A stretch of DNA of 45,210 nucleotides from Clostridia bacterium. Lineage in GTDB: Bacteria > Bacillota > Clostridia > Oscillospirales > QAKW01. The notes below the pieces were generated by a model. That model ran no database searches. It worked only from the letters and a program-made list of their open reading frames with translations, and was not told the origin of the DNA. Of this stretch, positions 8,801 through 16,441 are shown one piece after another. The translations under genes were made by a program, and so were the position numbers. Positions within the stretch are counted from its first letter, which is position 1, and every line of letters starts with the position of its first letter. The stretch is taken from positions 1-45,210 of the forward strand of contig JAFTZM010000039.1 of the NCBI GenBank assembly GCA_017464525.1, read 5' to 3'.

Positions 8801-9957
8801 CGGCGGGTCTGATTTTCGGCCGTACCGAAAACAGTCTTGCCGTCCTGCACCGTATAATAAGTGGCGGTGTTCCCTGCCATGCCGTTATTCAGCTTCCAAG
8901 CCAGCTCACCGCTCTTATAGGCGGCAGCGGAAAGCTGATAGGCGCTCACATCCACCGAGTAATTAACGGGGCAGTAAACGCTGCTATTGCCCGCCGCATA
9001 GCTATTCTGGGCATTCACGACCTTGCCGTCGCCGTTATAGCGGAGAAAAGAGGCAACAGCGCCGATGGCGGTTCCAATAGCAAAGCTGTTATAGACCTTC
9101 GTACTGCCCTGAACATAGCCGGAAAGGGTACCGGAATAGCCATTCCCCTTCACGGTGCCCACGCTGAAGCAGCCGTCAATGACCGATTGATTGCGGGTGC
9201 GCGCCAAGCCGGAGGTAGTCTGGCCACCCTTACTGTCGCCGCCGGTAGAGTCCACATTTACAGCAGACCAGCAATGGCGGAGGACAACATCGTCGCCCTC
9301 TCCCATCAGCGCTCCCACCTTGGCCTCGGTGGTCTGGGCACCATAAGCCCGCACAAGACCGTTGGCAAGCCCCAGCTCCTGCACCACACAGCCCTTCTGC
9401 GCATAGCCGATCAGGCCCACATGATTGGAGACGGAAAGATCCCATTCGATCAGCAGATTGAGAAAGCTGTATCCGTGACCGTCCAGCGTCCCCTTAAAGG
9501 AGAGCCCGCCGGTGCAGAGGGGATCTACATGGAGATTCTCCATATCGATATCATTGGTCAGATGAAGGCTCTGCCCCTGAAAGCTGATCTTGGCTGCCAC
9601 CGCCGCCCGCCAGTCGGCGGCGCAGGTAATGGCCCAATCCTTGACCCCTTCCGAAAAGGCCGCATAGGCCTCCTTCTGGGCATAGGGCACCAGATGCGGA
9701 TAACTGTTTTTCAGCGTTTTTACAATGGACGCCTCCTCGGCGATCAGCGCTGCCGCATCAGCATCTGCTTCTTGCGCCCGCTCGTAAAGAGAGGCCATGG
9801 CCTCCCCTTCGGTAAAGAGCGCAAAATCATATTTTGCATATTCATTGATGATGGCCTGCAGTTCTGCCTCCACCGCCCCTGCGGGCAGCACAATGACAGA
9901 GAACAGCGAGAGTACCATCACCGCCGCCGAAAGGGCGGATAAGATCCTCTTTTTCAT
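5887..9957 (-). CDS. Secreted GLUG/beta-solenoid protein with EEP phosphoesterase and dockerin domains
   Basis: The 1356-residue protein has a signal peptide (about 1-28, LPAGA), GLUG/right-handed solenoid segments (about 120-330 and 520-800), a helical FIVAR-like spacer (about 450-515), an endonuclease/exonuclease/phosphatase domain (about 919-1177), a short Cys-rich CxxC segment (1184-1290) and a C-terminal dockerin (1298-1356; DLNGDGSFNTAD and DAHRDQRISIAD). EEP key residues are SQNL, MQE, FHLDH, ADFN and SDH, so the fold should be catalytically competent. The EEP domain is clearly paralogous to that in the downstream 1859-residue protein (shared KPxMxQR, YKYR and LAWKTD/VAWKTD segments), but this protein lacks the cohesin-like domain. 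It is probably exported and docked on a surface scaffold. A GGAGG ribosome site lies before the ATG. Confidence 0.85.
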   Translation of the reverse strand: MKKRILSALSAAVMVLSLFSVIVLPAGAVEAELQAIINEYAKYDFALFTEGEAMASLYERAQEADADAAALIAEEASIVKTLKNSYPHLVPYAQKEAYAAFSEGVKDWAITCAADWRAAVAAKISFQGQSLHLTNDIDMENLHVDPLCTGGLSFKGTLDGHGYSFLNLLIEWDLSVSNHVGLIGYAQKGCVVQELGLANGLVRAYGAQTTEAKVGALMGEGDDVVLRHCWSAVNVDSTGGDSKGGQTTSGLARTRNQSVIDGCFSVGTVKGNGYSGTLSGYVQGSTKVYNSFAIGTAIGAVASFLRYNGDGKVVNAQNSYAAGNSSVYCPVNYSVDVSAYQLSAAAYKSGELAWKLNNGMAGNTATYYTVQDGKTVFGTAENQTRRIAMVLKGGETKYVYGSAGEQVKLNYAIGASYEGEAEIVGNLLTVPDEDIAVNVTLSDLDYNALEIALAQYEDISFDFLVNGEAAKELVDGVNARIEAGYLDQETIDADVKALNEAFVYVSGDGLPSATLVDRWPDLPGYSISSLEELEYVAENIEKFTAEHTLYFTADIAVSEGSAANRLQLLKASLDGMGHTLSGLMISGDAWLGDYAGSAVKNLTLEDCHAVNQPWQGALLIKNLQSAHLVLEDLTFRNCSAAKGTGNGLGLLLGIQQKFNTTEIRNILVEDCTLDRGVVAGNSGFIVGREQNGTLIAEDIYLKNNTILGVFGNGGKGIAFGEVTGTATMKNIGIFNTVVEGNSADAALIGTFKNCDSGNSPGILSVENVYSGNNNLSGLIRRGNTTGVIRLGNAYTDGNYLIYHSTHLTELVGSGATASEALYGGGAYALNNAGVEKKWEFPAGGDAPVWDNDGQGLPVKVTFTAGELTERYYTDTEGKLAGLSNSIFEYANWSGIADFEALQKMVFTEDTEYIGSLGETYKIMSQNLCVWGGNDKKPYMIQRIALYDPDIILMQEGNKAWIDYLQANLKDYTIFYKYRYVNNLESCPLAWKTDKFEAVETGYFWISDTPDVESLGWDGGCYRIVTWAVLKDKATGEQIIASTFHLDHMGKIARNKGGPLVYERLLELRERYPGSMFFTAADFNCGEGSVAYNAMIQEDLADVRYEAAVTTTRPTYGNGLNADWSGAKDSQRIDFMMTDITTAKVMEFQVLEEIYGVTETSPGTRISDHNGLLTTVVSMASKEAFCTHEWTVSDNGDGTHKRSCTAGCGYTADVAHSDRYTLKDGVTHTTACIYCGATGEEACVHEITETAATCTADGFTTYFCNDCKYTKTVAGEKATGHTYLWNAAKADYICRCNAAYTVQDLNGDGSFNTADAASLMQYITGGEIEIDLMAADAHRDQRISIADAVAVLRKLAE

Positions 9958-10044
9958 AAGAGCACCTCCTTATAATTATTAAGTATAACATTGCACTTCA
10001 TCAAAAAAAATCACCTAATGTGACATTTTAATTACACCATGTGT

Positions 10045-10075
10045 AAAAAAGAAGACCCTCCCCGGAGGGAGGGTC
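10045..10075 (-). terminator. Terminator of fucI
   Basis: An 8-bp GC-rich stem (10054-10061 with 10068-10075, GACCCTCC type) with a 6-base loop is followed on the minus strand by TTCTTTTTT. It starts ten bases after the fucI stop codon. Confidence 0.8.
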
Positions 10076-10084
10076 AGCGAGATC

Positions 10085-11869
10085 TTACTTGTAAAGGGGT
10101 CCATAAGTGGCGCAAGCGCGATAATCAGCGGATTGCGTATCCTCGGTACCAAAAGCAGACCATGCATGGGGGCGGAAAATTTTATCCGCATCCACATTGT
10201 GCATATTCACGGGGATCCGCAGCATGGAGGCCAGAGTAATGAGATCGGCGCCCACATGACCGTAAACGGTCACGCCGTGGTTGGCGCCCCAGTTGGCCAT
10301 CACGCTATAAACATCCTTGAAGGCACCCTCGCCGGTCAGGTTGGGTACAAACCAGGTAGTGGGCCAGGTCTTATCGGTACGCTCATCGATGGGAACATGG
10401 ATCTCATCGGGCAGATCAACGGTATAGCCCTCAGCGATCTGGATCACAGGACCAATGCCATCGATCATGTTCACACGCAGCATGGTCACCGGCATCTCTG
10501 CCTTGCAACGGAAATGGCTGGAGAAGCCGCCGCCCCGGAAATACTCATAGTTGGCACGCCGCCAATCAGTAGCATCCAGGCAAGCCTTGATATCTTCGTC
10601 GGTCATCTCCCAGAAGGGCTTCATGCAGCCTTCGCCCTGCTCGTTCTTGGCAGCACCGGAGCCGTCCAACGCAGTAGCACCGGAGTTGATGAGGTGGATA
10701 AAGCCGCCGGCCGCCTTGCCTTCGGGCTTCTTGCCGGTCACCCGCTCGCAGGCCTCGGGGCTCCAATAGGTGCGAACATCATGGAAACAGGGGGCTGTTT
10801 TGGTCACAAAGGTACCCAGCATCATGGCAACCGCATTCAGGGTATCATTCTCGGTGGCGAAGGGAACGGGAGCCTTGCGACCATTCCAATCGAAGGTAGA
10901 GGCCATGATCGCCTCGGTAAAGTCGCCGTTGGGCAGCCAGTCCGTCCAGTTTCTCTGGCCCTGGAAGCCCCCCACAACAGCATTCTTACCCAGCGCCTCT
11001 TCGTGCCAGCCCATTTCATCCAGCTTGGGGTTGCCGTTGAAGATATCCTTCACGATGACAGACATCTTGGCGATGAATTCCCAATCCTTATCGGGGGCTA
11101 CCACCTTGGAGCGGCGGATGATCTCGGGCAGATCCTTGCCCTCGTTGATATCCAGACCCTCCTTACAGTTGGCCTTGATCCAGGCCAGCGCCTTTTCATA
11201 CTCGGCGGGATCATAGATCTCCAAGGTAATGCGGCGCACTACCTCGGTGAGATCCACCCACTCGGGACGAATGCCGAAATACTTCTGGAACAGATCGGAA
11301 TTGCAATAGCTGCCGGCAATGCCCATGGAAACGCCGCCCAGATTGACATAAGCCTTATTCTTCATCCAACCCACCACAATGGCACAGTTGGCAAAGCGGA
11401 TCAGCTTTTCCTTCACATCCTCAGGAACAGTTCTGTCGCCCATATCCTGCACATCATGACCGTAGATGGAGAAGGCAGGCAGCCCTTTCTGAGCAAAGGC
11501 GGCCATCACCGCAGCCAGGTAAACTGCGCCGGGACGCTCGGTGCCGTTGAAGCCCCATACCGCCTTGATGGTATTGGGATCCATATCAAAGGTCTCGGAG
11601 CCATAGCACCAGCAGGGGGTCACAGAAAGGGTGGCCACCACATTTTCACCGGCAAACTGATTGGCACAGGCAGCAGCCTCAGCACCACCGCCGATGGTAG
11701 TGTTGCTGATGACGCACTGCACGGGAGTACCGTCGGGATAGCGGACATTGCTTTCGATCAGCTCCTTGGCAGCCTGTGCAAGACCCATGGTCTGCTCCTC
11801 CAGGCTCTCCCGCACACCGCCCCAGCGGCCGTCGATACAGGGTCTGATACCGATTTTTGGATACAACAT
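10085..11869 (-). CDS. fucI: L-fucose isomerase (L-fucose / D-arabinose isomerase family)
   Basis: FucI-family aldose-ketose isomerases convert L-fucose to L-fuculose (and D-arabinose to D-ribulose) with a Mn2+ cofactor in the cytoplasm. The protein is 594 residues from the ATG at 11869, close to the 591 of E. coli FucI. This start has an excellent AGGAGG six bases upstream; an in-frame start eight codons earlier has none. Conserved segments include [24 protein letters not shown] and [13 protein letters not shown]; the Glu of DFTEA, the Asp of ATEND and the His of NHGV fit the metal and catalytic positions of the family. No fuculokinase or fuculose-phosphate aldolase gene is nearby, so the substrate in this setting is uncertain. 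It is transcribed away from an AraC-family regulator that probably controls it. Confidence 0.9.
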   Translation of the reverse strand: MLYPKIGIRPCIDGRWGGVRESLEEQTMGLAQAAKELIESNVRYPDGTPVQCVISNTTIGGGAEAAACANQFAGENVVATLSVTPCWCYGSETFDMDPNTIKAVWGFNGTERPGAVYLAAVMAAFAQKGLPAFSIYGHDVQDMGDRTVPEDVKEKLIRFANCAIVVGWMKNKAYVNLGGVSMGIAGSYCNSDLFQKYFGIRPEWVDLTEVVRRITLEIYDPAEYEKALAWIKANCKEGLDINEGKDLPEIIRRSKVVAPDKDWEFIAKMSVIVKDIFNGNPKLDEMGWHEEALGKNAVVGGFQGQRNWTDWLPNGDFTEAIMASTFDWNGRKAPVPFATENDTLNAVAMMLGTFVTKTAPCFHDVRTYWSPEACERVTGKKPEGKAAGGFIHLINSGATALDGSGAAKNEQGEGCMKPFWEMTDEDIKACLDATDWRRANYEYFRGGGFSSHFRCKAEMPVTMLRVNMIDGIGPVIQIAEGYTVDLPDEIHVPIDERTDKTWPTTWFVPNLTGEGAFKDVYSVMANWGANHGVTVYGHVGADLITLASMLRIPVNMHNVDADKIFRPHAWSAFGTEDTQSADYRACATYGPLYK

Positions 11870-11916
11870 AATAGTTCCTCCTTTTATTGACAAAGTTTGT
11901 TTTACATGGTAATCTA

Positions 11917-11945
11917 ATCGTATTATAAAACACTTTTCCTGTCAA
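11917..11945 (-). promoter_or_regulatory. Probable fucI promoter
   Basis: On the minus strand TTGACA (11945-11940) is followed after 17 bases by TACGAT (11922-11917). A second perfect TTGACA exists in the opposite orientation at 11887-11892, with a weak -10 (TAATCT, 11910-11915), so promoters for fucI and the divergent regulator may face each other and overlap. Confidence 0.5.
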
Positions 11946-11989
11946 TGCTTGGGAAATAATAACTTAAAATTTGGAGAAAATTCACTTTT

Positions 11990-12802
11990 ATGAATTACAG
12001 CCGCCTCTATGAAGATAAAAAACGGGGAACCGCCGAGTTCCCCATGGAGTTTTACCTGCTGGATGAAACGCACGCCCGTTACCAGATGCCCTTTCACTGG
12101 CATCTGGAATATGAACTGATCTATATTCAGAAGGGCGGCTTTTCCCTGACGCTGGACGGCAAGGTCTACACCCTTTCCGCAGGGGATGCGGCATGGATCG
12201 GAGAAGGGATCATCCACGGCGGATTTCCGGAAAACAGCATTTATCAATGCCTGGTTTTTGACCTTCATGCCTTGATGAACAACACCCCTCTTTGCGCCCG
12301 CAGCGCCGCCGCCTTTACCGCAGATCCCCGCAGCCACACCGCCGTTTTCAAGGCCGGCAGCCCGGAAAGCGGGTTGATCGGGCAGGTTTTTGCTGCGCAG
12401 AACGAATGGACGCTGATCGGCCTGATCTGGCAATTAATGGGCAGCCTGATGGGGCAGAAGGAGCGCCCTCTCCCCCACCCCCGGCAGGTAAAGCAGCTGA
12501 AAGATGTGCTGGCCTTTATCCGGGATCACTATGAAGAACCCATCACCCTCGCCCAGCTGGCCCAAGAGGCAGGGATGGCCCCCCGGTATTTCTGCCGGGC
12601 TTTTTCTGCCATGACCGGCAAGACGCCCATTGCTTATCTGAATTATTACCGCATCGAGCAGGCCGGGGAGCGGCTGCTCCTGACTGATGAGCGGATCACC
12701 GATATCGCCTTTGCCTGCGGCTTTAATGATGCCGGCTACTTCACCAAGGCCTTCATCAAGCAAAAGGGAGTCTCCCCCTCAACCTTCCGCAGGACGCTGT
12801 AG
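11990..12802 (+). CDS. AraC-family transcriptional regulator with N-terminal cupin sensor
   Basis: The 270-residue protein has an N-terminal cupin-like sugar-binding half (about 20-100; FHWHLEYELIYIQKG, then LSAGDAAWIGEGIIHGG) and a C-terminal double helix-turn-helix (about 168-268; ITLAQLAQEAGMAPRYFCRAF and ITDIAFACGFNDAGYFTKAF). Such proteins usually activate nearby carbohydrate genes when bound to a sugar. It is divergent from fucI across a 120-bp gap, so fucI is the most likely target. The GGAG upstream of the ATG is about 13 bases away, a long spacing. Its last 24 bases overlap the 3' end of the convergent second AraC gene. Confidence 0.85.
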   Translation: MNYSRLYEDKKRGTAEFPMEFYLLDETHARYQMPFHWHLEYELIYIQKGGFSLTLDGKVYTLSAGDAAWIGEGIIHGGFPENSIYQCLVFDLHALMNNTPLCARSAAAFTADPRSHTAVFKAGSPESGLIGQVFAAQNEWTLIGLIWQLMGSLMGQKERPLPHPRQVKQLKDVLAFIRDHYEEPITLAQLAQEAGMAPRYFCRAFSAMTGKTPIAYLNYYRIEQAGERLLLTDERITDIAFACGFNDAGYFTKAFIKQKGVSPSTFRRTL

Positions 12803-13570
12803 TTTTTTGGGGGATATACCGTACATCTTTTTGAATTTTACCGAAAAATAGTTACTGTCTGCAAATCCACATTCAGCGGCGATCTCTGCTACCGTAGCCT
12901 CCCGGAACTGCTTCAGCAGCTGTTCTGCCTTCTGCAGCCGCAAAAGGTTGAGATACTCCCGGAAGCCAAAGCCGGTCTCCTTTTTAAAGAGCCGGGAAAA
13001 ATGCTCCGGGCTCACCGCGGTATACCTTGCCATATCCGTTAAGGAAACATCCTCAGTAAAATGCTGCTGCAAAAATGCCACCGCCCGGGTCACCGTTTCA
13101 TTGCACTCGCTTTCAAAGCTGCAGGCGTTTTCATGGCGGGCCAGCAGATAAAAAAGAAGTTTCAGGCGGCAGGCAATGGCATCTTCGCTCCACCGGTCCG
13201 GGTGAGTATACTCCTGCCGGATGGTCTCGAAGATCTCCCGGATCTCCCCGGTAATGGCCGGGTTACGGTAAAGATAACCCTTGAGCTGCACCGCCGCAGG
13301 GATATACCGCCGGGCGCAGTTGATGAGCATCCGGCTATGGCCGGTGTTGTGATACACCGTGTTATGGATGATCCCCTCCGGGATCAAGACCAGATCCCCC
13401 GGCACCAGATGGTAGGAGCGGCTATCAATAAAATAATCGCAGCTGCCTTCCGTAATAAAATAGATCTCATACAGATCATGGTAATGGACCGGGTTGTGGA
13501 AGGAACTGTCGTCGGGGCAGACATCCCGGTCGAAATAAAAATGATTGTCTTTAAATGCTACAAGCTTCAT
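12779..13570 (-). CDS. AraC-family transcriptional regulator next to the galacturonate operon
   Basis: The 263-residue protein has an N-terminal cupin (about 25-80; NPVHYHDLYEIYFITEGSCDY, VPGDLVLIPEGIIHN) and a C-terminal AraC double HTH (about 160-258; VSLTDMARYTAVSPEHFSRLFKK, VAEIAAECGFADSNYFSVKFKK). It diverges from the GH4 operon that starts at 13678, and the gap contains two AATTCAAGG direct repeats placed as AraC-type half-sites. It probably activates that operon in response to galacturonate or an oligogalacturonide. The effector is inference. Confidence 0.85.
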   Translation of the reverse strand: MKLVAFKDNHFYFDRDVCPDDSSFHNPVHYHDLYEIYFITEGSCDYFIDSRSYHLVPGDLVLIPEGIIHNTVYHNTGHSRMLINCARRYIPAAVQLKGYLYRNPAITGEIREIFETIRQEYTHPDRWSEDAIACRLKLLFYLLARHENACSFESECNETVTRAVAFLQQHFTEDVSLTDMARYTAVSPEHFSRLFKKETGFGFREYLNLLRLQKAEQLLKQFREATVAEIAAECGFADSNYFSVKFKKMYGISPKKLQRPAEG

Positions 13571-13598
13571 GATTTACATTATATCAATAAATCAAAGA

Positions 13599-13655
13599 AA
13601 TTCAAGGGATTTCATCAATTAATTCAAGGAAAACTTTATTTTATTGATTTAGAAT
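13599..13655 (+). promoter_or_regulatory. Direct-repeat operator and promoter of the galacturonate operon
   Basis: AATTCAAGG occurs at 13599-13607 and again at 13621-13629, 22 bp apart start to start, i.e. about two helical turns, as expected for an AraC-family protein binding two direct half-sites. A -10-like TAGAAT lies at 13650-13655, and the position 17 bases before it (13627-13632) has no good -35 but overlaps the second repeat. This is the layout of an activator-dependent promoter. Confidence 0.55.
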
Positions 13656-13677
13656 ATAGAAAAAAGGAGGTATTCAT

Positions 13678-15024
13678 ATGGAAATTAAAATTGCATACAT
13701 CGGCGGAGGCTCCCGCGGCTGGGCATGGGGGCTGATGAGCGACCTGGCAGGCGCCAAGGACCTTTCCGGCTCTGTATATTTATACGATATTGATTTTGAA
13801 GCCGCCAAGGCCAATGAGATCATTGGCAATCAGTACAGCCCCAACTGGCAATACAAGGCGGTAGAGACCGCCGGTGAGGCGCTGACCGGCGCCGACTTTG
13901 TGGTCATCTCTATCCTCCCCGGCACCTTCGACGAAATGGAATCGGATGTACACACCCCGGAGAAGTACGGCATCTGGCAGTCGGTGGGAGATACTGCAGG
14001 CCCCGGCGGGATCGTCCGGGCTATGCGTACCATCCCCATGTTTGAGGAGATCGCGGAAAATATCAAAAAATATGCTCCGGATGCATGGGTCATCAACTAC
14101 ACCAACCCCATGACCCTTTGCGTTAAGACCCTCTACCGGGTATTCCCGGAGATCAAGGCCTTCGGCTGCTGCCATGAGGTATTCGGCACCCAGAAGCTGC
14201 TGGCCAAAATGGTGGAGGAGGAATTCGGCATTCTGCCCGATCGGGATGAGATCAAGGTAAACCCTGTGTCCGTGAACCATTTCACCTGGCTCACCTCCGC
14301 CCGCTGGAAGAATATCGACCTCTTCCCCCTTTACAGAAAGTTCTGTGAAAAATATAAGGACGGTGTCCCCTGCGGTAGCCCGGACATCAACTGGATGAAC
14401 AACTACTTCAAGAGCGAGGAAAAGGTCAAGATCGATCTCTTTCTCCGCTTCGGCTGGATCGCCGCCGCCGGCGACCGCCACCTGGCAGAATTCTGCCCCG
14501 GGAAATGGTATCTGGAAAGCCGTGAGCGGGTAGCAGAGATGCACTTTGGCCTCACCCCTGTTTCCTGGCGGAAGAAGAATTTGGAGGAGCGGCTGGAAAA
14601 GAGCCGTAAGATGCTCAGCGGCGAGTTGCCCATCGAACCCAAAAAGACCGGCGAGGAAGGGGTACACCAGATGCGTGCCCTGCTGGGTCTGGAGGATCTG
14701 GTCACCAACGTCAACCTTCCCAATGTGGGGCAGATCCCCAACCTGCCTCTGGGCGCTGTGGTGGAGACCAACGCCGTGTTCCGGGCCGGCACCGTCACCC
14801 CGGTGATGGCCGGTGAGATCCCCGCCGAGATCTACCCCCTGGTCAGCCGAGTCTGCGGGGAGCAGGAGGCTCTCAGCAAGGCCATTGCCGACCGGGATGT
14901 CAATGCCATCTTCCAGCAGTTCGCAGGCGACCCCCTGGTGACCTGCGGCTATGAGGATGCCAAAAAGCTTTTCAAGGAAATGTGCGAAAATACGAAGGAG
15001 TATCTGAAGGATTATGAGTTATAA
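13678..15024 (+). CDS. GH4 alpha-galacturonidase (CHEV-motif subfamily, LplD-like)
   Basis: Family 4 glycosidases use NAD+ and a divalent metal to cleave glycosides by a redox-elimination mechanism. The 448-residue protein has the N-terminal nucleotide-binding motif (IGGGSRGW, 8-15), the INYTNP segment (139-144), CHEV at 165-168 and the metal-ligand segment VNHFTW (199-204). The four residues starting with the metal-ligand Cys track substrate in GH4; CHEV was described for the alpha-galacturonidases of the LplD type. The product, D-galacturonate, feeds the two downstream enzymes of the same operon. No signal peptide is seen, so it acts on imported oligogalacturonides. A strong AAAGGAGGT precedes the ATG. 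The 3' end overlaps the next gene by 11 bases. Confidence 0.85.
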   Translation: MEIKIAYIGGGSRGWAWGLMSDLAGAKDLSGSVYLYDIDFEAAKANEIIGNQYSPNWQYKAVETAGEALTGADFVVISILPGTFDEMESDVHTPEKYGIWQSVGDTAGPGGIVRAMRTIPMFEEIAENIKKYAPDAWVINYTNPMTLCVKTLYRVFPEIKAFGCCHEVFGTQKLLAKMVEEEFGILPDRDEIKVNPVSVNHFTWLTSARWKNIDLFPLYRKFCEKYKDGVPCGSPDINWMNNYFKSEEKVKIDLFLRFGWIAAAGDRHLAEFCPGKWYLESRERVAEMHFGLTPVSWRKKNLEERLEKSRKMLSGELPIEPKKTGEEGVHQMRALLGLEDLVTNVNLPNVGQIPNLPLGAVVETNAVFRAGTVTPVMAGEIPAEIYPLVSRVCGEQEALSKAIADRDVNAIFQQFAGDPLVTCGYEDAKKLFKEMCENTKEYLKDYEL

Positions 15025-16441
15025 CTACGCCGCCCCCGAGGAACTGGGTATCTCCTCGGCGTGGATCCAAGAATACATCGACGTTTTGGAGAGCAGCCAT
15101 CTTGCCACCCACGATCTGATCATCCTCCGCAAGGGTAAGATCGTTTTTGAGCACTATTGGAAGCCCTTCCACCGGGAGTTTAGGCACCGAATGTACTCGG
15201 TGACCAAGAGCTTTGTTTCCCTTGCCGTGGGCTTTTTGGAGCAGGAGGGCAAGATCTCTCTGGACGACCCCATCTCCAAATATTTCCCGGAGGAAAGCAA
15301 AAATTCCCACCCTTATCTGAAGGCGCAGACCATCCGGCATATGCTGATGATGGCCACCGCCATGCCCAATGCCAACTATTTCAAGGATCAGCCCGCCGAC
15401 CGGGTGGTGCATTATTTTGATAAGCCTGCCATGGGGGCCAAGCCCTCCGGCACCGTCTTCAACTACGACAGTGAGGGCTCCTTCCTCTTAGGCGCCATGG
15501 TGGAGCGGGTCACCGGCATGAGGCTGATGGACTTCTTAAAAGACCGGCTGTTTGATAAGATCGGCGTGGGCGAGTTGGATTGCTTAGAGTGCCCCGGCGG
15601 GCATTCCTGGAGCGATTCCGCCCTCCTCTGCCGCCCCATCGACCTGCTGCGGGTAGCAGAATTCTGCATGAATAAGGGCGAGGGCATCCTCAATGAAGAA
15701 TACGTCACCGCCGCCACCTCCAAGCAGATCGATAATTCCCATTGCGGCGCCGGCAATAAGGGCTATGGCTATCAGTTCTGGCGGTACCGTGAAAATTCCT
15801 TCGGCTTTATCGGCATGGGGTGCCAATACGCCCTCTGCCTGCCCGATCAGGAGCTGATCCTGGTCTACAACGGGGATAACCAAGGAAACACCGCCGCCCA
15901 GAGCATCATTTTTGAAAACTTCTTCGATATGATCGCCTGCCGTATCGGGGAGCCCCTGCCCCCTGCCCCGCCGGTGAATACCGAAGGCTTGACCCTCTAC
16001 CATGCCACCGGTGAAAAGCACGTGGCCCTGGAGCAGCAGATCAGCGGCAAGGTCTATAAAATGGAAGAAAACCCCATGGGAATCACCGAGTTTTCCATCG
16101 TTTTTGAAGAAAACAGAGGTATTTTGCGTTACACCAATGCTCAAGGCCAAAAACAATTGCCCTTCGGTCTATGCGAAAATGTTTACGGCGATTTTCCTCA
16201 GCAAGGCTATTCCGACAGGGTGGGCTCCCAGCCCGGCAACCGGCTGTACCGCTGCGCTGCCTCCGGTGCATGGGTGGGCAAGAAAAATCTCTTTATCAAG
16301 GTGCAGATCATCGACACCTACTTTGGCAATCTAAACATCAATATCGGCTTTGAGGGCAAGGGCATCGGCATCCTGATGACCCGAAACGCCGAATGGTTCC
16401 TTTTAGAATACGAAGGCTTTGCAGGAGGTAGCTATGAATAA
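15014..16441 (+). CDS. Serine hydrolase of the beta-lactamase / penicillin-binding-protein fold
   Basis: The 475-residue protein carries the S-x-x-K nucleophile motif (SVTK, Ser62/Lys65) and the Y-x-S/N equivalent (YDS, Tyr151/Ser153), which define class C-type serine hydrolases (COG1680). No signal peptide or membrane segment is seen, so it is cytoplasmic and unlikely to be a resistance beta-lactamase. It lies inside the galacturonate operon, overlapping the GH4 gene by 11 bases and the reductase gene by 8. Several members of this fold are carboxylesterases, so a role in removing methyl or acetyl esters from imported pectin fragments is a reasonable guess but is not shown by the sequence. 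The C-terminal 130 residues look like the lipocalin-type beta domain often found in this family. Confidence 0.8.
   Translation: MSYNYAAPEELGISSAWIQEYIDVLESSHLATHDLIILRKGKIVFEHYWKPFHREFRHRMYSVTKSFVSLAVGFLEQEGKISLDDPISKYFPEESKNSHPYLKAQTIRHMLMMATAMPNANYFKDQPADRVVHYFDKPAMGAKPSGTVFNYDSEGSFLLGAMVERVTGMRLMDFLKDRLFDKIGVGELDCLECPGGHSWSDSALLCRPIDLLRVAEFCMNKGEGILNEEYVTAATSKQIDNSHCGAGNKGYGYQFWRYRENSFGFIGMGCQYALCLPDQELILVYNGDNQGNTAAQSIIFENFFDMIACRIGEPLPPAPPVNTEGLTLYHATGEKHVALEQQISGKVYKMEENPMGITEFSIVFEENRGILRYTNAQGQKQLPFGLCENVYGDFPQQGYSDRVGSQPGNRLYRCAASGAWVGKKNLFIKVQIIDTYFGNLNINIGFEGKGIGILMTRNAEWFLLEYEGFAGGSYE

Noticed and set aside
15014..16441. Antibiotic-resistance beta-lactamase
   Set aside because: It shows the fold motifs but no signal peptide, and it sits inside a sugar-acid operon with overlapping genes.
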